The notes under the pieces were generated by a model, which saw nothing but the letters and a program-made list of their open reading frames with translations, was not told the origin of the DNA and searched no databases. Made by a program: the position numbers and the translations under genes. Of a stretch of DNA of 64,000 bases, positions 37,366-47,497 are shown in pieces. Within the stretch, counting starts at the first letter, position 1. Every line of letters begins with the position of its first letter. The DNA lies in the NCBI RefSeq assembly GCF_037392515.1, contig NC_090280.1, positions 29,393,118-29,457,117 of the forward strand. The letters are read 5' to 3'. The stretch comes from Haliotis asinina. Taxonomy: Eukaryota; Mollusca; Gastropoda; Lepetellida; Haliotidae.

Positions 37366-37822
37366 TATGGTGATCTACCTTTAGTTGTCGGCAATCTATA
37401 TCCTGTTTTTATATTGTATTGTCCGAATCGTGATATTCGTTTTAACTTTTCACGCTAGTTTTAATTCCATTTGTGATATTTTACTGTCCTTTGTTGACAG
37501 TTTTTATGACATACATATATCCCATTTCAGTGGTAAATATTCTTGTGACGATATGGCTGAAATATTGCCGAAGTGACGTTAAATATTACTCACTCACTCA
37601 CTCACTCGTCCACATTGCATTCAGACCACCCAGCTGTTTAACATGGGTACCTGAAAAGTGTTAATCTTTGTCTTAACGTAGGGGGCTGACACGTTAAAAG
37701 AACAGCGCGTCAGTTAGCCCTGTGCGAGTATTCTTAATTTAGGTCACAGACACCGTCGTTTGTTTTCTGCCATAGATTAATCGAAATTAGGCTTAGAAGT
37801 TATTGAATATGGCATCTTAGAA

Positions 37823-37981
37823 AAGAAATACAGTTCGCTCTATCACCATGTATAGTGTAATAAAGCACACTTTCGCCCTGAACTATTATAACGTTAAAGC
37901 ACTCGGACGCAAGTATAATAGTTCAGGGCGAAATAGTGCTTTATTACACTATACATGGTGGTAGAACGAACTGTATTTCTT
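37823..37981. repeat. Foldback element with ~68-bp arms
   Basis: Left arm 37823-37890 and right arm 37914-37981 are inverted copies with about four differences, separated by ~23 bases. It can form one long hairpin. It is a non-coding MITE-like element lying before a LINE tail. Confidence 0.75.
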
Positions 37982-37982
37982 A

Positions 37983-38280
37983 ACTAGGGTCCGTGTAGAT
38001 AACTTAAGTAATGGAAGTTCCTATGGTCCCTAGTATCGCGTTCTATCATTAGTTGTGGTGATCTATAGCCCATTTATATTTTTGTCTTGGTCTCATTTAA
38101 TGATATCGTTTTATGATTACCTGGAAGTTTTTCCCTTCTCTCTGATACTATATTTTCACTGTTCTTCGTCAACATTTGTTTGGTAAATATTAAGTTATTG
38201 TATTATAAATGATTGTGTTCATCACTGTATGGCTGAAACATTGCCGATGTGACAATACATATAAGTTCTCTCTCTCACTC
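37983..38280 (+). mobile_element. LINE 3'-tail fragment
   Basis: It has the 'ctagggtcc', 'ggtgatctatagccc' and 'gtatggctgaaacattgccg' blocks and ends in a CTCACTC-type repeat near 38280. It is diverged, with no coding part. Confidence 0.55.
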
Positions 38281-38317
38281 ATTATTTAAACTAGCACAGT
38301 AATTGATTCTTAAGAAT

Positions 38318-38402
38318 TATGTCAAGATTATGTAACACTATCCGCCATGATATTGCTGGGATATTCTTAAAGCGGCGTAAAAGACTACTCATTCATTCAC
38401 TG
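38318..38402 (+). mobile_element. SINE 3' end
   Basis: ccgccatgatattgctggga and gcggcgtaaaagactactc match the 3' end of the SINE at 41215-41460. Confidence 0.55.
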
Positions 38403-38456
38403 AGGTATCTGCAGAGTGTTCTGAAACAGAATCGCAATCACTGTGCCAGTGCCACA

Positions 38457-38508
38457 GCCCATAACACCCACAATGTTGTCTTGCCCATAACACCCACTAT
38501 GTTGTCTG
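38457..38508. repeat. Two tandem 26-bp units
   Basis: The unit gcccataacacccac...tgttgtct occurs twice with two differences. The following 38571-38640 stretch also occurs at about 49620-49705, in the 3' flank of copy 3. Confidence 0.7.
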
Positions 38509-38888
38509 GGCCAGTCGTTAAGATCCAAAGATTGTCGACGGCTTCTTGACAAAGGCATGATCAATCCTAGATACTTGTCGCTATATTCTCGCATGATCGT
38601 TGCAGAGGACACCCCAACTGCGCTTCACACATAGTACCCTTTGTACCGAAACTTCTCCCACGCTCATCATTCGGCGACAATAAGTGAAGACCCAATCTGT
38701 TGATATAATGTATGTAGCTTTATAAGCACACTATTACTAGTTTTATATAACGTCAAAGATGAAATATTGCCCACGTTAGACTTTAACTATCTCACTCAAC
38801 GTGAAAGCACATGTGTCTTTCTTCTTTGACTTCAATAAATCTGGACAGAAACATACCGAATCACAACCCACATGGAGATTTAATAATC

Positions 38889-38894
38889 TTTATT
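38889..38894 (-). promoter_or_regulatory. Polyadenylation signal of GH86 copy 2
   Basis: AATAAA on the minus strand (ggaataaagattatt), about 75 bases after the stop codon of copy 2. Confidence 0.6.
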
Positions 38895-38969
38895 CCATCA
38901 ATGACAGGCAGCCATCTACGAGAATTTCAGTCCTAAGATCACCCATGTTCTGAGGATAAGTGTTTTCTC

Positions 38970-40426
38970 CTATATTTTACCGACAATGAGGCCAACAGAT
39001 GATACATGACCACCGTCGCCTTGAAAGGTCATGTTGACGTTGTTTGTTGCACGGACTTGTGATTCGGGGACCATGAACACCCACACGTTCCATTTTGTTT
39101 TTCCGTCGGTCTTCATAGAATCAAAGAGCATGTAGCTTGATGACAGCGTGTGGCCATTGAACACAACTGCCTTCGGTTTTGCGTCAGCATTCAAATTTCT
39201 GCTAACTCCCACCCTAAGATGCGCAGAACTGTAACCAGAGCTTGGAAGACGGATGGTTGTCTGAGCATGACCATGGCTGATAGGGATGACCATGTCTTTG
39301 CCATAGTATGTGCGTTGGTTGCACGTGGGCATTCTGCCAAAGTTGTAGTTGGTTTTAAAAGTGTAGAAGCATGTTGATGATCCAGGTAGACCCACGGAGC
39401 CATGATCCTTAGATATGTTGAAATGGTAGTTGAGATGAATTGCTGGATTACTGTTTTCGAAAAGAACGCATGTTCGTTCGCCTGTGGGAGGATTCATCCA
39501 GCTTTTGGAGAAGTCAAGTTGTACATTTTGCCAATTTCTATCATAGTTGTGAAGAAGAACTACCACCTCTTTGGTGAGAGGGTTTGCCAGAGCCAGGGGT
39601 GCAATTACTCTTTCTTGTCCATTGTATTGACTTGAAACACGGAGAAACTTGTGGTTATAAACGAAGTTTGTCCAAAACGTGAAATATTTCGTCATGGTAA
39701 GAGCATGACCGTCTTTGGTAAATAAGGAATTCCTTAGGGTGGGATGACCCGGATATTGAACATTTCCGTGAAGAAAAACTAGAACTATTTCGATAAACTC
39801 CCTCAAGTTCAGGAAAGTAAACATGAAACCGTTGGGTTGATAAATGGTCTCAAAGTCAATGATTCCATTTTCGAAACCGTCTGGAAGTCCGAAAACATTT
39901 CCTCTACCAAATTCACTGACAACTAACGGAACATTTTTGCCTTTCTTGAGATGGGAGTAATTCTCCACCATGTCAATAGAGGCGACCAGACGAGCTTCGT
40001 TGATGCCAAAACGTGAATAGTTTCCACCTGACACCCGCAGATAATTGTAGGAATGGAAAGAGAAAAAGTCCAAATGATCAAGCGTCATGTCCATAAACTT
40101 CGCAGTTCTTTTCCAATAGCTGAAGTTATTTTCATCTGCTTGTCGTAAGGCCATACTGGTGTATGTTGGTCCGGCAACTTTCATTCCAAATCGTGATTTC
40201 AGCTTCTTGGCAACAGAGTTGTGAAAATCTATATTTGTTTGTTGGTCAATAATCTTTTCGACCCAATCAGGTTCATTGATGACTTCAAATGTGTAAGGAA
40301 GGCGTCCTCCTGTGTAGTCCTTAGCACTCTGAACCATTAGCGACACAAATTCTGATGCAGCATCAACGTTGTTTGGGAACTGACCTTGATGACGTGATTT
40401 ATTCATCCAGTCGGGCCAGTTCAGTC
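38970..40426 (-). CDS. GH86-like hydrolase copy 2, exon 3 (catalytic and C-terminal domains)
   Basis: This is the last exon of the complete copy. The acceptor acag at 40430-40427 joins a G from exon 2 to give G-LNWPDWMNKSRHQ; the stop TAG is at 38972-38970. In the spliced protein of about 611 residues, FEVINEPDW places the acid/base Glu near 178, and LVVSEFGRGNVFG the nucleophile Glu near 298. FFSFHSYNYL, ARLVASIDMVENYS and FETIYQPNGFMFTFLNLREF are further barrel motifs. About 250 residues of beta-rich sequence follow. GH86 enzymes (beta-agarase, beta-porphyranase) have this barrel plus beta-sandwich plan, mostly in marine bacteria. The frame is fully open. Function is inferred; another clan GH-A family cannot be excluded without a profile search. 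Confidence 0.8.
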
Positions 40427-40756
40427 CTGTACAGAAGAGCGTGAGAGAAAAGGAAAGTCAAACATTAGTCAAACGGAGAGACAGACACTCCTGGAGTTCC
40501 TCAAGCTCTGTACATGATGAAAGTATAGGTCAGCATTGTATATAACAGCTGTGCAAAACGTTTACAAAAGAGAAATGAGAAAGTGATTCTTTAGTGAATT
40601 TTGTTGTATATTTAGTTGTGTGCATATGATAGGCATTACAAATATCTAGTACATGATGTTCATGGTCTATATAATGCTGATATAGAGCATAGTCTTTCGT
40701 CATATTCAGTTCCATCATACCTGCCACAATCAACCGCATATTTGATATCACTCCAT

Positions 40757-41508
40757 TTGAACCTTGATATAGCAATTCTTAAATGCACAGGATATCCCAA
40801 CACAAATATCTTTCAAAATTGAACAAAGTTTCATACTCGTTATATAATATGTATTTAAGAGATTCACTAATTGATGAGTACCAAGATTGTTGTAAGCTAT
40901 CACCTAGCCTGTTTTTGAATAGATAACAAAATATTTAACATTTCCAATTTCTTGTATTTTTCCAAGCATAGCCAAACCCATATTGGAATAGTAAATGTCC
41001 GTTTTGAGACCCATGTATCACAGCCAAAGCTATCTTATGCGCCCAAATTACATATATGTGGGAGACTTTTGTATCATATCAGCCGCAGTATTAAAAACAT
41101 TGAATGTAAACCTTGATATAGCAATCTAAAATGCATAGGATATCACAACGCAATGATCTTTCAACATTTAAAAAAAGTTTGATACTACTTATATAATAAC
41201 CATTCCAGAGATTCGACCCGTGAAGGTCCCGGATAGAATAGGCCTTCAGCAACCCATGCTTGCCAAAAAAGGCGACTAAAGTTGTCGTAAGAGGCGACTA
41301 ACGGGATCGGGTGGTCAGGATTGATGACTTGGTTGACACATGTCATTGGTTCCCAAGTGCGCAGTTTATGCTGTTGATCACTGGATTGTCTGGTCCAGAC
41401 TCGACTATTTACAGCTGAATAGTGCTGATTGCGGCGTAAAACTAAACTCACTCCCTTCACGAGATTCACTAACTGGTGATTGTGCAAAGTTATCGCCTAG
41501 TAAAATTA
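40757..41508. repeat. Imperfect ~150-bp direct repeat in intron 2, second unit split by a SINE
   Basis: 40757-40910 (aaccttgatatagcaattct...gagattcactaa...cacctag) recurs as 41110-41214 plus 41461-41508. The SINE at 41215-41460 sits in the middle. This shows the intron sequence before the SINE arrived. Confidence 0.7.
41215..41460 (+). mobile_element. Full-length SINE (246 bp)
   Basis: It starts gacccgtgaaggtcccgg and ends gcggcgtaaaactaaactca plus a short CTCC/CAC tail. It is flanked by gagattc at 41208-41214 and 41461-41467. It has a conserved cgtaagaggcgactaacggg block and a ggttcccaa B-box-like site. This element is the reference for the many SINE pieces in the window. Confidence 0.8.
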
Positions 41509-44345
41509 CTAAACTGTCACAAAACTTTTGTACCATACAATGTGAAAATGGGCTATAGATCGCCAACAACTGAAGGTAGATCACCACACTAGGGACCATG
41601 AGAACTTAGGGGACATTGGCTTCCTGCAAGGACCCCATCCTCGTTTACTCCATCCCTTGAGCTGCAAGCAGTTTTGGAAAATCTACCCAGACACCCAGAC
41701 ATTAAAAAGACACATATTCTACGATTGAAAAAGGAAGAAGAATCTACTTTGAATGCTTTTGGACTTCTGTGTTTGTCAAGAGAACAATAATTTTACAGGA
41801 CTTCAACTCCTATGTAAAACGTTGGATCCTCACCTTTCAATTGATATGTAGTACATCGTGTGGCCAATACGGCATTGTCGCATGATGACTTCTCCACATC
41901 TGGACTGACAACCCACGTAGGTACAATCAGTACAGTGAGTGAGTGAGTGAGTGTAGTTTTACGCCGCACTGAGCAATATTCCAGCTATATGGCGGAGGTC
42001 TCTAAATAATCGAGTCTAGACCAGACAATCCAGTGATCAACAACATGAGCATCGATCTGCGCAATCGGGAACCGATGACATGTTTCAACCAAGTCAGCGA
42101 GCCTGACCACCCGATCCCGTTAGTCGCCTCTTACGACAAGCTGAGTCGCCTTTTATGGCAAGCATGGGTTGCTGAAAGCCTATTCTACCCCGGGCCCTTT
42201 ACGGGTATAACCAGTACAGGTTTTTACTGCATGTTAATTAGTAATACCTACTTGGGTGTCTTGCACTTCCGCATGAGATCACGGATGTAGGTTTTGATGC
42301 TGGCTTTGTAATCAGAGTATAGGCCAGTACAAGGTGTCACAGGTTGAGTGTTACCTGAGCAGCAAGGTCGTTATTTTGTTCCCAGAAATGCCAACGTGGC
42401 TTGATAACTAACGGATGACGATGTCGTATTGGTCAGGAGAGGGGGGTCATTATACAATTAAATAATTTCTATTAAAAGTGGGTGTTTTCACTCACGATAT
42501 ATTTTAATCGCGTTAAGGCAAGAAAGATACTCAGAAAAGATTATTACTGTTTACACTTTGGATGTGTATTGGTCTATTTTAAGATTGTTGATATGGCGTT
42601 AACTTCAACAGTGGAAATAGAGCTGCTATCAGGCTATCGAGAAGATGTTTTCCGGATCAAATGGCAATGGCACAAGCTGCAGCGCCACCATCCTTGGACC
42701 CGTATGTAAATATGTAAATAATTGCTATATCTATTTTTTAAATGATAATATTCTTGTTTATATTGTGATTCGTTAGTTTCTGATTTCTTAAAATGTACAC
42801 AACGTTAGGTCAACTTGTAACCTAACCAAATGCCAAGGAGAAGAAGAGAGAAGTCGTGAAGCAGCTGTTTTCCAGCTCAGTGCCAGCAGCAGCAATGGAT
42901 ATGAATGGCTTTATTCTGAGCCAAAGAGGTGGATCAAGAGATGGCATTGTGTGTTATACAAATCCACATAAAAGGATTGAAGACGCAGTTATATGCGGGG
43001 TTAGATTATTGATATGCGTATTTCTAAATTGACTAAATGTTCTTATTTTTTTTATTTTTTCCAGGTCAACTTGGGGCCTAAATAATAGCCAAGCTGGAGC
43101 AGAAAGAAGACAAGAAGGAGATATGTTGCCCAGCTCAGTGCCACTAGCAGCGATGAATGGCTTTATTCTGAGCCCAAGAGGTGGATCAAGAGACGGCATT
43201 TTTATGCAAGGTTAGATTTGGTAACGTTTACTTTAGTAGTATACTGTAAAGATGATTTTAATGTGGAAGAAGTGGTTCATCTGCCTCAATGTCATTGGGA
43301 GAAGTTCTTAAAGATCCAAGACAAAGTCTTAGACCTTGCTGATGGATAGAATCTAAAATTTTAAGGTTCTTTTACTGACTCCACAATATACAATGGAGCC
43401 ATAATCACGTTTGGAGCGAGTGAGAGATCCGTATAAGTAGGGTAGTTCGATCCCCTCCCCATGTTGAATTAGAGATATATAAAGTCAAATGGTGGGGGGC
43501 AAAAATACGACCCAGAAACTTACAACTTTGATAGTGTCATTTAGAAATATTTCAGGGACTTTATGTGGTTTGTATTTACGGCAGAAATGTATACAATTAG
43601 TTTCGGACTTTATGCTTCAATTTAAAACCATTTTCTAAACACCATTTATATATTTTGTTTAGACACATCTGAATTTGCCGTTCACTACTGTGCACATTTT
43701 ACCGCGACACGAAATGTTAAAATCATCCACAAAAAAGTGATCTATCAATTGCTTTATTTATAATCTTGGATAAACTTTAGATCTTGACACTAAATAAAGT
43801 AACTTACGAAAAATACTGCCTTGTGGGACACTCTGATCCTGACTGTAATGATGGCACAGGGTAGAACCCACGCGGCCTTTAAATTGTCTGCGAAGTCGAG
43901 TAAATCTTTTCAAATGCCTTATTTCAACGTCGTGTCGTATGATTTTTCAAGATCAAAAAGGATAAACACAACGTGTTTTGTATTAATGAGAGCGTTCTAA
44001 ATAAGCTATTCCAAACGCACTAGATGATTGACAGTACTTCTATTTTAATGGAAACCACATGTGTAACTGCTATAAGGTTATTTGTTTCCAAGTACAAAAC
44101 AAGTCAATTATTTAGCATGCCTTCCATGGTTTTCAAACACAGCTAGTCAACGAAATTCGGTTGAAAATTCGACGGAATCGTACGGCCACGTCCAGGTTTT
44201 CTTACTGGTAATACCACAGCATCACACCATGAGGAATTTCCGTGACATCCGAATATCTCACAAATATGTAAAAGTGTCTCTCAACATGATTCTGGTAAGT
44301 GCTTTAAAAGTTGATATTCTATATTAGCAGCTCCAGTAGCAAATC
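41500..44345 (-). mobile_element. I/Nimb-type LINE, 5'-truncated and decayed (copy C), in copy 2 intron 2
   Basis: From the right: RT fingers (44345), FVDD region (about 43700), post-RT domain (43400), RNase H (42700-42300), then the 3' UTR to about 41500. All are worn by indels. A ~85-base piece near the linker occurs twice (about 42875-42960 and 43115-43200), a local duplication. The 5' breakpoint next to 'aaatcgaactaat' is the same as in copy 3's intron (51653), so the insertion is older than the split of copies 2 and 3. Confidence 0.7.
41935..42205 (-). mobile_element. Full-length SINE inserted in LINE C
   Basis: Same family as 41215-41460, reversed. It begins with gtgagtgagtgagtgag and ends cgggccctttacgggta. 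A 13-base duplication with two mismatches (tacaatcagtaca at 41922-41934, tataaccagtaca at 42206-42218) flanks it. It lies inside RNase H-coding sequence of LINE C. Confidence 0.8.
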
Positions 44346-44458
44346 GAACTAATGTTGTGGAACTGTTATTCCTTATTTGTCTTTGATTTAGACATCTCTG
44401 AAAAATGTTTAGTCCCCTGTTTAGACATTTCCTCAACCAGTTTAATGACTTTAGATAC

Positions 44459-44603
44459 CTCTTATGTTCCAGACCATGTTGTCAACAGCACTCCCGTAGC
44501 CATTTAATTGTCGCATATACGTCGCCCAAGTCTTCGACTGAAGTGCATGGTCCTGGAGATAGGTGGGGTCTGGGTACCCAGGGTGACTTCGACTTTCTGG
44601 CCA
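44459..44603 (-). CDS. GH86-like hydrolase copy 2, exon 2
   Basis: It has 145 bases, 48 codons plus one base. The acceptor ttttcag precedes TGG; the donor is AGAG|GTATCT. It encodes WPESRSHPGYPDPTYL, then the QDHALQSKTWATYM stretch and MVWNIR. It begins in phase 0 after exon 1 (LFPN) and ends with the first base of the Gly codon completed by exon 3, so the three exons join without a gap. The same exon of the same length is at 51760-51904. This part supplies early barrel strands and the N-P-G-Y-P-D loop common in GH86. Confidence 0.85.
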
Positions 44604-44699
44604 CTGAAAATAAAATGATACATTACAGTATGGCTGTGTTAGGTCTTCCATGAATAACCTCGATAAGTGACTTCCATATTGTAATGAAGCCCATTTCGT

Positions 44700-44765
44700 G
44701 CGTTCCCCGTTATGATCTTGCAGGAATATTGCTAAAGGTTACATAAAACTCCACTCACTCCATGT
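44700..44765 (+). mobile_element. SINE 3' end in copy 2 intron 1
   Basis: gttatgatcttgcaggaatattgctaaagg...aaaactccactcactcc. The same piece is at 52005-52065 in copy 3 intron 1, so it predates that duplication. Confidence 0.5.
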
Positions 44766-44799
44766 TGGGGTAGAATGGATATACATTGTCCAAGGTGAG

Positions 44800-45115
44800 G
44801 TGAAATAGGGTTAAACGTGAGACTTAAGATTCTTTCGCTCATATGACGACGTGCATGCGTGTGTATGTGTGGCTGCTTTGCACTCAAGCAGACCTAAGCT
44901 GGTTTCAAAGTGCTAGCTCACTTAGATGTCATACCTCAGTTAAGCATGAATACTCCTCACAGTCACATTATACTGAGCCAACCCATTAATTCCAAGCGCC
45001 AGGCAGGGACCAACAAGTACAATATGTCAATGTTGTTTGGTATGACGCAGCCGGGGATCGAACCGGCTACCATGTGCTCTCCAGGCAGACGCTCTACCCA
45101 CTACACCACAGAGGC
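44800..45115 (-). mobile_element. Second SINE family, tRNA-derived
   Basis: On the minus strand it starts at 45115 with a tRNA-like head (gcctctgtggtgtagtgggt, A box; ccggttcgatccccggc, B box with a perfect 5-bp T stem, to 45042). A body follows (ggtccctgcctggcgc...cgtcgtcatatgagcg) with a cacctcacctt-like end near 44800. A headless copy lies at 52080-52310. Confidence 0.65.
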
Positions 45116-45317
45116 GGTCAGTCCAAATGTATCACAAAATAGTTATAGGATTATATTCACCCAAACATATTTGACAATGTCAGTTAGAATAGTATGCTTC
45201 AGGCTGTTGAGAATAGAAATGGTAAGCCCTACAGTATCACATGAATAGCTCCTTGTCCACGGATATCATTCAATAATTAAACCATTCACCAGCATTTCTA
45301 TTGCAGACCATACTTAC

Positions 45318-45551
45318 ATTAGGAAAGAGGTTGGCTCTCTGGTCTCTGTTCAGCCAACGACCAGCAGCTGTCCCGATAGATTTACATTTTGGTATTAGGT
45401 TTTCTTGCGTCAGTCCATTAAGTTTGCTCCATCTTTTAAATTCATAGTGGACATGCCCGCCCTGGGAGAGCCACTCGTTGTAGATTGTGACGGTTGTGTA
45501 AGAGAACACCGATCCCCACAGCAACAAAGTGCACAGAACCGGTAGGAACAT
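45318..45551 (-). CDS. GH86-like hydrolase copy 2, exon 1 (signal peptide)
   Basis: It has 78 codons from the Met at 45551-45549, the same length as copy 1 exon 1. An upstream in-frame Met at 45572 would add MALHSSR, which copy 1 lacks, so I prefer the inner start. The signal peptide MFLPVLCTLLLWGSVFS is followed by YTTVTIYNEWLSQGG. It ends LFPN at a GTAAGT donor, phase 0. With exons 2 and 3 it makes one uninterrupted protein, so this is the best candidate for a working gene in the window. Confidence 0.85.
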
Positions 45552-45702
45552 TCTGCTTGAGTGCAATGCCAATTTCGTTCTCTAACACGAGAACGTTAAG
45601 TTTAGGCGAGCAATGTGCATGTGAAAATGACATGTGCAGAGTGTGGGAAAAACATGTAAGATAACAGACGACAGAAGAATTGATAACGAACGGTGCCTCA
45701 GA

Positions 45703-45930
45703 TCCAGCAATATTCCAGCTATATGGTGCCGATTTGTAAATAATCGAGTGTCGACCAGACAATCCATTGATGAACAAAATGAGCATCGATATACACAAAT
45801 GGGAACCGATGACATGTGTTAAGTTAGTGTGACCTCCCGATCCCGTTAGTCGCCTCCTCCAACAAGCATAGTCGCCATTTGTGGCAAGCATGGGTTGTTA
45901 AGACTTATCCAACCGATGATCTTAACGGGT
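45703..45930 (-). mobile_element. SINE, nearly full length, 5' of copy 2
   Basis: It has 'agcaatattccagctatatgg', 'gggaaccgatgacatgtgtt' and 'cccgttagtcgcctc' blocks as at 41935-42205. It lies ~150 bases upstream of the copy 2 start codon, within the likely promoter area. It is absent from the copy 3 flank at the matching place (52700-52850), so it came after that duplication. Confidence 0.7.
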
Positions 45931-46370
45931 CATATCCTGCACCTTTAATTTGAAGGACAAAAGATGTAATGGCTAAAGCATTCCGTTTTACGTCAGACAC
46001 TGGAACACCTGTCCGATATCGACTTTGTCCTAAGTGTCTTTCTAAAACTATATCACCTTTTATTATGTTTCTAAAAGAGATAACAACATCTAATACCTTC
46101 TATGTTCGAGAAAAAGGGTTAGACAATATGTAGGATCTGGGTAACCACATGGCGACTGTGCCTTTGGTGCGTCTGAAAAAATATATTGACATTAACTTAA
46201 ATGTCGTTTCATTCTGTCGAACAGCCCTTCATACAAACTACTTTAATGTTGCTGTTAATTCGACTGCATTGTATGAACATGTGCAAGAATATGTTCCAAG
46301 ACCGTTTAGTAATGTCGTTCAACATATGCATGTTCAAGTGGAATGCTTCAACATCATTCCTCTGATATGG

Positions 46371-46560
46371 GTGAGTGAGTCAATTAAGGTTTACAGTCAC
46401 ATCATCAGTGTTTCACACATATCGTGACAGAACGGGTCATAAGTAAATATTTTACATTGTGATGCTACAATATCTGTCAACAAAGTACAGAGATTTAGAA
46501 CTGGATGGAACGCACTAAGATATATTCATTAGGACATTACAACATAAAACTGACAGAGTG
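46371..46560 (-). mobile_element. Diverged LINE 3'-tail fragment
   Basis: tgagtgagtcaattaagg...cacatcatcagtg...atatcgtgacag is a worn tail of the I/Nimb-type LINE. The remaining 45931-46734 holds nothing else I recognise. Confidence 0.45.
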
Positions 46561-46734
46561 AATTAATATTTATTTAATATTGTGATGAAACGGATGATAC
46601 ATTTTGAATAGTGTTACAGTCAATAAAGTGCCGAGACAAATGTCATAAGAATCCCCTTTGAACCAGCAAAATATGACACAGATAACTCTAAGATATTTAA
46701 TAACATACTGAGCAAACAATGAGTCAAGAAAGAA

Positions 46735-47497
46735 ACGTCCTTCTTTCTACAGTGCGCTATAAAAGAACAAGAGATGGTAAGATGGTTAAGATGTTATTAT
46801 TTCATTGCTGAGATCTGTGTGATGTACTTGATACACTCACAGTGCCACAATCAGTTCCATTAGGTTATACCGCCGTTCCAAAACACGGATATACAAAATG
46901 TTAAGTCACAAGAATAAAAATTCGAAATTTCTCAGTTCAATATTTTGTATGGCCGTCTTGCCTCTCGTCACGATATGGCTGCAACATTGGCGATGTGAAG
47001 ATACATATTAACTCACTCACTTACTACAGTTCCAGCATGATACGAAATTTCGCTGGAACCAATATCATGGACTGGCCATCGAGGTCTCCTGACCTTAAAC
47101 TAATAGAGCACGTTTGGGATGCACTTGGGAGAAGGCTTCGTGGTCTGAGGAACCAACCTCAGCATTTGCAGGAACTTGGAGCTGCCTTGCAAGAGCAATG
47201 GCACAGAATCTCCAACCACGTGTTCACAAGCATCAGGTAGTCGATGAGGAGACGGTGTTTGGCAGTGGTGAATGCGCGGGGCGGCCATACAAAATATTGA
47301 ACTCAGAAATTTCGAATTTTTGTATTCTTGTGACCTAACATTTGGTATACCCGTGTTTTGGAACGGCGGTATAACCTAATGGAACTGGTTGTGGCACTGT
47401 ATCGAGTACATCACACAGATCTCAGCAATGAAATAATAACATTTTGACCATCTTATCATCTTATGTTCTTTTTATATTGCCCTGAAGAAAGAATCAA
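46735..47497 (+). mobile_element. Tc1-like DNA transposon remnant with ~220-bp inverted ends
   Basis: 46735-46954 and 47278-47497 are inverted copies of about 220 bases, roughly 88% alike. Between them is the C-terminal end of a Tc1-type transposase. A LINE-tail piece (46970-47030, tctcgtcacgatatggctgc...ctcactcac) lies at the left inner border. Most of the transposase is gone. It can form a long hairpin. Confidence 0.75.
47040..47240 (+). pseudogene. Tc1-like transposase, C-terminal fragment
   Basis: It encodes AGTNIMDWPSRSPDLKLIEHVWDALGRRLRG and then LQELGAALQEQWHRI, the end of a Tc1/mariner DDE transposase. The S-P-D-L-x-x-I-E-H block holds the last catalytic acid. The two other catalytic Asp residues and the DNA-binding N-terminus are missing. 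Confidence 0.75.

Larger units (their letters stand above)
31370..37606 (+). mobile_element. I/Nimb-type LINE, decayed near full-length copy (B)
   Basis: The order is: 5' UTR from about 31370 (lacking the first ~230 bases of copy A), ORF1 31720-33160, ORF2 33160-36720, 3' UTR to the actcactcactcactcg tail at 37606. ORF1 retains CAHCGEKTHATEDC at about 32510. A ~185-base unrelated insertion (about 32262-32448) replaces the region before it. There are many stops and frame changes, so it is considerably older than copy A. The 332-bp MITE at 37034-37365 sits in its 3' UTR. Confidence 0.8.

Noticed and set aside
45042-45115. Possible functional tRNA gene on the minus strand
   Set aside because: The T arm and A/B boxes fit, but the 5' gcctctg cannot pair with the 3' tgcgtca to form an acceptor stem. 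The sequence continues into a SINE body.
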